A stretch of 64,000 nt of DNA. Source: Nannobrachium achirus. Lineage: Eukaryota; Chordata; Actinopteri; Myctophiformes; Myctophidae. Shown here piece by piece: positions 57,623-64,000 of this stretch. The DNA lies in contig OY997658.1 of the NCBI GenBank assembly GCA_963921795.1, positions 50,784,962-50,848,961 on the forward strand. Reading direction: 5' to 3'. A model generated the notes under the pieces. That model was not told the origin of the DNA and did not search any database. It worked only from the letters and a program-made list of their open reading frames with translations. A program made the translations under genes and the position numbers. Numbering within the stretch: the stretch's first letter is position 1; each line of letters begins with the position of its first letter.

Positions 57623-58810
57623 CCTGTGTGCGTGTGTGTCTGTGTAAAGACTTGGAACGATTACAGGTTGAAGTGGAATACTTCGGCGTTCGATGACATC
57701 GATGTCCTTCGCCTCCCGCCCAACATGGTGTGGCTGCCAGAGATTGTTCTGGAGAACAAGTGAGATTCCCTCTTCATTCCTCTTATTTGTATAGAAGACA
57801 CACTAAGGGGGTCTTTATACCAGGACGATTGGAAACGCTGCCGGTCTCGTTTTGGATTTATTACCTAAAAAACGTCGCGTTTACACCTTGTTGTTGGTTC
57901 GTTTTTCTGTGTTTATACTACAAGTTGACAACGCATGAATTCAAGCAAAATGTGTCATGTTCCCAGCCTACATAGGCCTATACTGTGTATTTACCCTTCA
58001 ACTATAAAATATAGGCCTATATTGTTTTTAATGAGACATGCTTTGTAATTAGGCTATGCTCCCAAATCCATATTATTATCATCTGTTCGCATATTCAATG
58101 AGTCCCGCAAAAGGAGGTTTTTAGCGAGGTGAAGTGAAACACCAACAAAAGTCACCTGGAAGATGAAGGTCGGAACATTTATAGCCTATGGAGCATATTT
58201 CTGGACATTATCTACGGGGATGGGCTATATTAAGTGAGTTCTGTCTTCTAGCTGCAACACAGAAGTATAACGCACCATGCGAGGCAACTAACGGAGTAGG
58301 CTAGCCTACAGAGGCACATATGGGTATGGTAGTCTACCATACCTTGATTACAAGGGAAAATAATAAAATGTACTTCTTAAAATAAATTCATCATGCCTGT
58401 TGCTAAGTATTGGCAACATGACTGTCTTGCATGCGTGCCTTGCACGTGCAAGACCAGACAACAGTCATGTTGCCATACCTTAGCTCTTACTGAACTGACG
58501 CACTGCACTGGGATGCGGCGCAATGGAGGATGATGTGCCGTCGCCGTTGCAAAATAAACTAACGGAATAAATTAATGAACTGACGCCATACGCCACTGGC
58601 AGTCTGTTATTTCACTGGAAGTCACAATCATAGCCTTCCGTTATGGCTTTAAGTAAATTGCCTAGTTTGGAAGCAACATGCGTGCCTTAAGAGGAGGCTA
58701 GACGCACTGGAGAGAAAAAGCGACATGATTTCTTTGACTGGAGGAGAGGGAGCGAGGATATGGAGGAAGTTTTTGTGATGGTCTCTGACTGACTGGACAG
58801 TTATGTTTAT

Positions 58811-58871
<61 letters not shown>

Positions 58872-61800
58872 GTCTGTCTGTCTGTCAGCAAGACTCAGCA
58901 TATTACAATAACTCACTCATTACCTGAAGTCCGCTGCGTCTGTGATGTGGCGCGGTGCATGAAGAATTAATCCAGTATTTTTTGGTGAGAAGTTGAAAAA
59001 GGGGGACGCAAAATAGTCATTAATCATAGCTTTGCTTAGAATGGAATACCATAGCCTAATGGTTTAATTTAACTTTGCGGAGAGGAGAGCTGTTGCAACT
59101 CCGACAGGCCAGCTAGGGTACCAGCCCAGGTGCGACGACTTGTGCGTAATTAGACATTTTTAAAAGGCTTTCATATAGACTACTCCTGACATTTTTCAAA
59201 TGAGGTTTGTGCTAATAGATCACTGGGCTATTTTCTGGGTTTTAATTAGGCCTACAACAACACAAATAATAATAATACATTTTCGGTTAGTCTGACAGAC
59301 TGACACTTATATGCAGCAGGGGAAGGGGAGCAGAGGAGGGGGTGCTATGACATCATCGCACTCTCCCTCACGGCCGAATTCCGATATTACACCGTTGCGA
59401 AACTGATGCGAAACCGCAGAAATGCACTTTCAGAGCCGAATTCGGAAAAGTATCGGTTAGGGTCATGAAACCGCGTCTCCGTGTGTCAAAATGGCCGAAT
59501 CAATAGTAAAAACTATCGTCTACAAAAAAATCGACCTCATGTAATGACCCCCTTATTGCCAGTACAACAAACGTAATCTGTAACTCTACTGGGCTTGGGT
59601 GCAACAAACTATTTAATGCAACAAGAAGTTAATAAAAATGGCACAGTTTACAGTAACTTAGTTTATGCTTTTATAACCCAGTAGCATACATCCATTCACT
59701 TACATTCAAATATACATCTTTGTCGGTCTGTCTCTTTCACTCACTCACACACAGTTTTCCTAATCAATTAAGGGCAGTAGATAAAAAAAACAACTTTCCA
59801 TAAGGCCACAAACACACACACTCAGGGTTGCATGCGGATAGCGCCATCTAGTCTTATGACCTCTCCATTGATCATGGGATTCTCTGCCAATGATGCCACT
59901 CAACGAAAACGTTATAAAGCAAGTTTGAAACAACTGTTTGTGTTCGACCAAAGTGCTCTGTAAATTAATAGTCGGAGTAAAACAACTTACAAATGAAATT
60001 TAAATTACAAATGAAAAGAAAAAAACATTACACGAATGAAAAACAAAAGACAAAGTGTTGTGCAATATACAGCAAAAGCCAAACACGATTAAAATGTCAT
60101 CCCTTCACTATCTTAAAGGGGAATACCACTAATTTTCAACTTTGAATTATGTGATTAATATACCGGTACCTTAGAATTGTTGTGTGGAAATAAGAAAAAA
60201 AGTCCCTCCTTTCTGTGTTGCCAAGAACTGGAGGATTGATTGTGGGGTCATGTGATCAGTGACATCATAAAGATGTAATCTGCAAGCCAAAGAGTACATC
60301 TTCATGGTGTCATTGATCACATGACCTCACAATCAATCAAAAAGTGCCCTCTCCAGACCATGAATGCAGTTTTCTTTGGTGAAAGAAATGCAAATGCCAT
60401 ACCTGAAGGCAGCATTCAAGAGAATTGCCTTGTCCAAACTCTCCTGAACTTGAATGCAGCATCATATGTTGAAAGAATTGCCCTCTCTGTGTAGAAATCC
60501 AAGCTGTACACCACATCTCCAGTATTGACTTGATTATGCTTAGTTTAGTGTGGTATCAAGTATAGAAAATAGCCGACCTCCAAGCTCGGAGGTCTGCTAT
60601 TTTCAATATTTTCACCAAGAGTCCCTTTTAGAAATGTCAGCCCCTGCCTCTCTAACATTCTCTGCACGTCCCTGCCTGTGATGTGACAATAAAGCTGATT
60701 CCGTCCCTGCGTTTCAGTAACGACGCCCAGTTCCAGGTGGCCTACTACTGCAACGTTCTGGTCTACCCGGACGGCCTGGTCTACTGGCTGCCTCCTGCCA
60801 TCTTCAGGTCCTCCTGCTCCATCAACGTCAACTTCTTCCCCTTCGACTGGCAGAACTGCACCCTCAAGTTCACGTAAGAATAGTCAGTTGGTGGAAAAAG
60901 TATTCACGTTGTTTTACTTATACGTAAAAGTATCAATACCATAATAATGTGGAAACACTCAGTCAAGTAAAAGTGACAGCGATAATCCAATCCATCGCTA
61001 GGCTCGTTTGAATGTTGCTCGTTTACTACTGGGGGGGGGGGGGGGGGTTAAGCCCTGCAGTCATAATGAAACGGGGTCCACGTTGATTTGAACTCCATTT
61101 CCCATGGTGCATTGCAGCTCTCTGACCTACAACGCCAAAGAGATCACCATGCATCTGAAGCAGGACGTGGACGAGGAAGAGAACCCCTACACGGTGGAGT
61201 ATATCATCATTGACCCTGCCAGCTGGACAGGTAGATCCCCACACACGCATGCTCCAAAATATCTACTATCAACTAGGGCAGGGGTCTTCAATGTTTTCAG
61301 GCCGGGGACCCCCAAACTGATGGGGAGATGGAGCAAGGACCCCCTAACCCCCTACCACCTCGTAGGGTGGGGGGGTCGGGGCTACGACATATTTTTTTAT
61401 TTTAAACATGTACAAGTTACAGCGAGCAGGGTGGCCGTACCACTACCATTTCTAAACATACTACTTATTAACTGAGAACCAATGTCAATAATATCAACAA
61501 TCTGTCAATTGCATAGTAATCATGTATTCAAGCTATTCAAAATGGATAGAATCATTATTTATTTTTTAACATAAATGTAAAAAAAAAAAGAAAAAACATT
61601 TTTTGAAATCTTTTTTTTTCTTTTCAAGCAATAATTTTGCGACCCCCTGCAGTACCTCCGCGGACCCCCTAGGGGTCGCGGACCCCCTGTTGAAGACCCC
61701 TGAACTAGGGCATTCACCAAATATTCGAATATTCGAATATCAAAGTCACTATTCGAAGTTGTTCACCAAAGTCGAATATTCGCATATTTTTATTGTTTTC

Positions 61801-62495
61801 TCTTTAAAAAATATATAGTTTATAAAGCTTGGCGAGATAGGAAGTCATAAGAATGAGTTGTCAATGCCCCTTGGTGGATGAATTTGTTAATGCTCTATAC
61901 CAGGGGTCCTCAAACTGTTTTAGGCTGTGACCCCCAAAATAAATATATTTGAACTGGGGACCCCCACCCTGACAAGTACTTGGAATTTTAGGTATTACAT
62001 TTAATGTGACTCGGTTCCGCAGATAAATATTGTGAAAATAGCAGATCTACATGCTCAGAGCATGTAGATCGTCTATTTTCACAATGTTCGCCTCTTGCTT
62101 TGACAGTTTGGCCAGTCCTGTCGAATATTCGACTAATTCGAATACTAAAAATCACTATTTGTGAATGCCCTACTATCAACTTGTAGATCTACTATTTTCA
62201 CTATTTTAGAAACGGGGCTTAAGTAGTAACCTATTCTTTTGCCAGCCCCCCTGTTTATTTGTGAAATGACGCCTGACTCCCCTGTCTCCACCAGAGAACG
62301 GCGAGTGGGAGGTGATCCACCGGCCGGCCAGGAGGAACACCTACAAGCACATCCCCATGGAGAGCAACAAGCACCAGGACATCACCTTCTACCTGGTCAT
62401 CAAGAGGAAGCCTCTCTTCTACATCATCAACGTCATCATCCCCTGTGTGCTCATCTCCTTCCTGGCCTCACTGGTCTACTACCTGCCTGCTGACA
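53567..62495 (+). CDS. chrnd: chrnd, nicotinic acetylcholine receptor delta subunit, 5-prime seven exons
   Basis: Delta subunit of the muscle pentameric acetylcholine-gated cation channel at the neuromuscular junction. Exons: 53567-53624, 54987-55132, 57476-57520, 57650-57759, 60718-60873, 61118-61230, 62295-62495; 829 bases, 276 residues so far. Signal peptide [43 protein letters not shown] (loop D); [10 protein letters not shown] (loop A); Cys-loop [15 protein letters not shown], 13 residues between the cysteines; [14 protein letters not shown]1 [17 protein letters not shown] ending [22 protein letters not shown] [11 protein letters not shown] and the IIIDP...TENGEWE pattern fit delta better than gamma or epsilon. 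There is no Cys-Cys pair of an alpha subunit. M2-M4 and the cytoplasmic loop lie beyond 64000 or in later introns/exons not in this window. Confidence 0.94.
53876..53915. repeat. Half copy of the hairpin repeat
   Basis: AAAATGGCAGATCTACAAGC then TCACAACGCGTCGCTTT, with no right arm, inside an AAGTAAAAGTAT-type repeat (about 53750-54240) in chrnd intron 1. Similar half copies occur at about 35791-35812, 48716-48750 and 49953-49985. Confidence 0.7.
54618..54684. repeat. Short hairpin repeat, diverged
   Basis: CAGCCGATCTACAAGCTCAC faces GCTGTGAGCTTCTAAGTCGG; chrnd intron 1. Confidence 0.78.
54858..54950. repeat. (GT)n microsatellite before chrnd exon 2
   Basis: About 90 bases of GT with one TTTG interruption, ending about 35 bases before the exon 2 acceptor. 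Confidence 0.95.
54987..55132 (+). CDS. chrnd: chrnd exon 2
   Basis: Acceptor TGTGTTTCAAAG (an alternative AG two bases on would break the frame). Residues 20-68, [18 protein letters not shown] to [10 protein letters not shown]. Donor GTATGC followed 10 bases later by another GT repeat (55143-55170). Phase 0. Confidence 0.93.
55566..55823. mobile_element. Palindromic MITE, 258 bp, with hairpin core
   Basis: TIRs ATATCGTCGTTGTCGGGTGG and CACCCGACAGCGACGATAT, about 30 bases each with mismatches. The core is a perfect hairpin copy at 55670-55740 (GCAGATCTACAAGCACACAA...GTTGTGTGCTTGTAGATC). No target duplication is evident beyond TA. Single ends of the family occur at about 16510-16562 and 22250-22304. 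Confidence 0.85.
56685..56729. repeat. Short hairpin repeat, shortened
   Basis: GAAAATAGACGATCTACAAA faces TTGCTTGTAGATCTGCTATTTTC with almost no loop. Confidence 0.85.
56820..57115 (-). mobile_element. tRNA-derived SINE, minus strand
   Basis: On the minus strand it starts AGCTCATTGGCCTTGTGGTT (box A region) with GGGGTTCGATTCCCCGG (box B), a recognisable tRNA-like head. The rest of the element follows to about 56820. Located in chrnd intron 2. Confidence 0.75.
57476..57520 (+). CDS. chrnd: chrnd exon 3
   Basis: Acceptor CTCCCTCCTCCAG. Residues 69-83, [15 protein letters not shown], the conserved 45-base exon of nicotinic receptor genes. Donor GTAAGT, phase 0. Confidence 0.96.
57588..57646. 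repeat. (GT)n microsatellite before chrnd exon 4
   Basis: GT repeat with interruptions that runs to within a few bases of the exon 4 acceptor TGTGTAAAG. Confidence 0.9.
57650..57759 (+). CDS. chrnd: chrnd exon 4
   Basis: Acceptor GTCTGTGTAAAG, a GT-rich rather than pyrimidine-rich tract. Residues 84-119, [18 protein letters not shown] to WLPEIVLEN, with loop D tryptophan and loop A. NTS is a potential glycosylation site. Donor GTGAGA, phase 2. Confidence 0.96.
58412..58474. repeat. Imperfect palindrome GGCAACATGACTGT
   Basis: GGCAACATGACTGTCTTGCA at the left is mirrored by TGCAAGACCAGACAACAGTCATGTTGCC with a six-base interruption; centre CGTGCCTTGCACG. Confidence 0.85.
58815..58888. repeat. 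(TGTC)n microsatellite
   Basis: About 74 bases of TGTC with one TGTG variant. Confidence 0.95.
60235..60337. repeat. Inverted repeat, about 42-bp arms
   Basis: ATTGATTGTGGGGTCATGTG and GACATCATAAAGATGTA face TACATCTTCATGGTGTC and CACATGACCTCACAATCAAT, a hairpin with a 16-base loop. Confidence 0.9.
60565..60605. repeat. Short hairpin repeat, minimal
   Basis: GAAAATAGCCGACCTCCAAG then CTCGGAGGTCTGCTATTTTC: the arms are kept although their centre differs from the AGATCTACAA consensus on both sides together. Confidence 0.82.
60718..60873 (+). CDS. chrnd: chrnd exon 5
   Basis: Acceptor CCCTGCGTTTCAG. Residues 120-171, [18 protein letters not shown] to DWQNCTLKF. Contains both cysteines of the Cys-loop ([15 protein letters not shown]) and the NCT glycosylation site. 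Donor GTAAGA, phase 2. Confidence 0.97.
61118..61230 (+). CDS. chrnd: chrnd exon 6
   Basis: Acceptor GGTGCATTGCAG. Residues 172-209, [18 protein letters not shown] to IIIDPASWT. Donor GTAGAT, phase 1. Confidence 0.96.
61279..61702. mobile_element. hAT-type MITE with perfect 8-bp duplication
   Basis: TIRs CAGGGGTCTTCAA and TTGAAGACCCCTG. The target duplication AACTAGGG is at 61271-61278 and 61703-61710. It has a poly-A-rich centre. Inserted 48 bases after the chrnd exon 6 donor. Confidence 0.95.
62030..62086. repeat. Short hairpin repeat, near-perfect
   Basis: TATTGTGAAAATAGCAGATC then TACATGCTC, and the inverse GAGCATGTAGATCGTCTATTTTCACAAT. It lies within a hAT-like fragment that starts CAGGGGTCCTCAAACTG near 61902. 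Confidence 0.93.
62295..62495 (+). CDS. chrnd: chrnd exon 7
   Basis: Acceptor CTGTCTCCACCAG. Residues 210-276, [18 protein letters not shown] to M1 ([17 protein letters not shown]) and YYLPAD. Donor GTCAGT at 62496, phase 1. A hAT MITE begins 20 bases after the exon end. Confidence 0.96.
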
Positions 62496-62515
62496 GTCAG
62501 TCGTCTTCTTTACAC

Positions 62516-62889
62516 CAGTAGTTCTCAACCTTTTCAGGACCGCGACCCCCAAATTAATCATATTTTAACTGGGGACCCTCCCACCACCCTGAAGAAGCAC
62601 TTAGTCGCCTTGAGCTGCGAGGCGGCTATTTTCACAATTTATGCCTCTAATATTTGACAATTCGGCCAATGTTTAACATTTTAGTTTACTTATTTTAGAG
62701 ATATAAAAAAGTCCTTAAATTGTCACTTTAGAAATGTGCAGATACCTTCTCTATATACACTTAAACCTTATGTTCATTTACTGTTGAGTGAGAAAACAAT
62801 GTTGCACATTAAGTTAATCATCTGAGGACCCCCCCAAAATAATTTGGGGACCACCCTGGGGGTTCTGGCCCACAGGTTGAGAACCACTG
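62516..62889. mobile_element. hAT-type MITE next to the chrnd exon 7 donor
   Basis: TIRs CAGTAGTTCTCAACC and GGTTGAGAACCACTG. The perfect target duplication CTTTACAC is at 62508-62515 and 62890-62897. Same family as 43141-43576 and contains half of the hairpin module (GAGGCGGCTATTTTCACAAT). Confidence 0.95.
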
Positions 62890-62979
62890 CTTTACACTAT
62901 GAAAAGCTTTTGTCCATGTGACCAGGATGTAAACAAGAAGCACATCACCGGGTGGACGCTCGTCTTTTCTTTCACCCGG

Positions 62980-63215
62980 AAAATAAAAATTTCACTCCCA
63001 GCACCTTATATTTATACCATATTTTAGCGATTATGTTGCAAGGAAAACAAGATATTATAGCCATTTTGGTTAGAACTGACTGAAAATGACTTTGTACTTC
63101 AAGTTTAAAATGACACTAAATATGTTTTAAGTGTCCAAATAAATTCCAAATATTATCAAATGATCTCGCTGCACCCCGGGGTGCCCCGTCACCCACTTTG
63201 AAAACCCCTGCTCTA
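62980..63215. mobile_element. Fragment of the 45504-47322 hAT family
   Basis: CACTCCCAGCACC and TTTATA at the left, then TTTTAGCGATTATGTTGC, CCAAATAAATTCCAAATATT and the right end GTGCCCCGTCACCCACTTTG. The parts that flank the nested material at 45.6 and 47.1 kb are here continuous. Confidence 0.8.
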
Positions 63216-63355
63216 GCGTATAGGCCTAAGTGTAATCACTGAAAACCACGGTTTGACGTAGTCTGTTGGATTTGACATGACATAGAGCTCCGTCTTTGGC
63301 GTTGAGTTGAAGTAATCTCAGATAGTCAAGGACCCACAAGCCCAAAAGCTCAAGG

Positions 63356-63992
63356 AATAGGGGTGATACCTGTGATGTCTTGCCGTACTTTTTATTTCTG
63401 TTTTATCTATTAGTTTGGTCATTAAGGTCCACAGAATGACAGGCCTGCTCTGCCGGAAACATCGCGAAAAAAAGTTATGGCCATTTGTATATTCACTGTC
63501 CCATCCACTTCACTATACAGGAAAAGAAAAATATTTAAAAAAGAAAATAAATGTGCTTTAAGTAGCATGTGAGGGGTCAAACTAGGGGTTCTTCATGATT
63601 CTGAATCCATTGCAAGCATTTGTTTTGCATGAAAAACATTCCTAGGGCAAAATATCGGCCCCCAAAGCTGTGAAAAGTGAAGATTTTTTGATGACTCATC
63701 ACTTTTTACAATTTTGGGGGGCAAAAATGTAGCCCAAGGAATGTTTTTCATGCAAAACAAATGCTTGCAATGGATTCAGAATCATGAAGAACCCCTAGTT
63801 TGACCCCTCACATGCTACTTAAAGCACATTTATTTTTTGTATTATTTTCCTGTATAGTGAAGTCGATGGGACAGTGAATATACAAATGGCCGGCAGAGCA
63901 GGCCTCTCATTCTGTGGACCTTAATGACCAAACTAATAGATAAAACAGAAATAAAAAGTACGGCAGAACATCACAGGTCCTCTCCCATTATC
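63356..63992. mobile_element. Fold-back element, second family member
   Basis: Palindrome with arms of about 300 bases, centre near 63690. The outer ends carry GACCTGTGATGT-type sequence and CCGTACTTTTTATTTCTG. The core GAATCCATTGCAAGCATTTG, TTTTGCATGAAAAACATTCC and GATGACTCATCACTTTT is shared with 31834-32403. It lies in chrnd intron 7 at the window edge. Confidence 0.87.
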
Positions 63993-64000
63993 AGGGACTG

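Larger units (their letters stand above)
57760..60717 (+). other. chrnd intron 4
   Basis: About 3 kb. It holds a palindrome at 58412-58474, a TGTC repeat at 58815-58887, an inverted repeat at 60235-60337 and a short hairpin at 60565-60605. Otherwise it shows TAGGCCTA-rich unique-looking sequence without recognised exons. Confidence 0.7.

Noticed and set aside
53567..62495. Alternative identification as the gamma or epsilon acetylcholine receptor subunit
   Set aside because: NEEERLI, the RGYNKELRP segment, the WIEHxW loop and the longer [17 protein letters not shown] stretch match delta better than gamma or epsilon. Still based on memory; an alignment would settle it.

Overview
This is a repeat-rich stretch of a teleost fish nuclear genome. 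The evidence is spliced vertebrate genes with GT-AG introns, long CA/GT microsatellites, many small hAT-type elements, tRNA-derived SINEs, LINE-2-like remnants and a fish-type olfactory receptor. I cannot name the species. There is one 200-bp assembly gap (21301-21500).

Genes, left to right: (1) an intact single-exon odorant-receptor gene on the minus strand (3439-4416); (2) a minus-strand gene for an SH2D1B/EAT-2-like SH2 adaptor (18740-22854), with exons 1, 3 and 4 visible and exon 2 missing, probably in the gap; (3) a complete cip2a (KIAA1524) gene on the plus strand, 21 coding exons from 26648 to 51650, whose joined exons give a 903-residue protein, almost the length of human CIP2A; (4) the 5-prime part of chrnd, the muscle nicotinic acetylcholine receptor delta subunit, on the plus strand from 53567, with seven coding exons up to 62495 and the rest beyond the window. 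The genes are functionally unrelated neighbours: chemosensation, lymphocyte receptor signalling, PP2A inhibition and mitotic/DNA-damage scaffolding, and the neuromuscular junction.

The spaces between exons are dominated by mobile DNA. 6.6-10.7 kb is a tandem array of about 1.65-kb units. 11.1-12.8 kb holds a terminal-inverted-repeat element and a complete small Helitron, both inserted in one older repeat. 24.7-25.2, 31.7-33.1, 40.8-41.0 and 63.4-64.0 kb are long fold-back palindromes, and the second and fourth belong to one family. 45.5-47.3 kb is a 1.8-kb hAT-like element. Several hAT MITEs have intact 8-bp target duplications. A short hairpin (arms containing AGATCTACAAGCTCACAAC) recurs at least a dozen times inside different element families.

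The most interesting observations are in the genes. cip2a intron 10 reads as a U12-type AT-AC intron. The 3-prime splice site of cip2a exon 10 is triplicated, and only the third copy keeps the frame. A 33-bp minisatellite starts at the exon 17 donor and stays open when read through. The SH2D1B-like protein carries a proline-rich tail built from a 21-bp coding minisatellite read in two frames. The odorant receptor has lost both cysteines of the usual TM3-ECL2 disulfide. All identifications are from reading the sequence and remembered family features; no database search was run.
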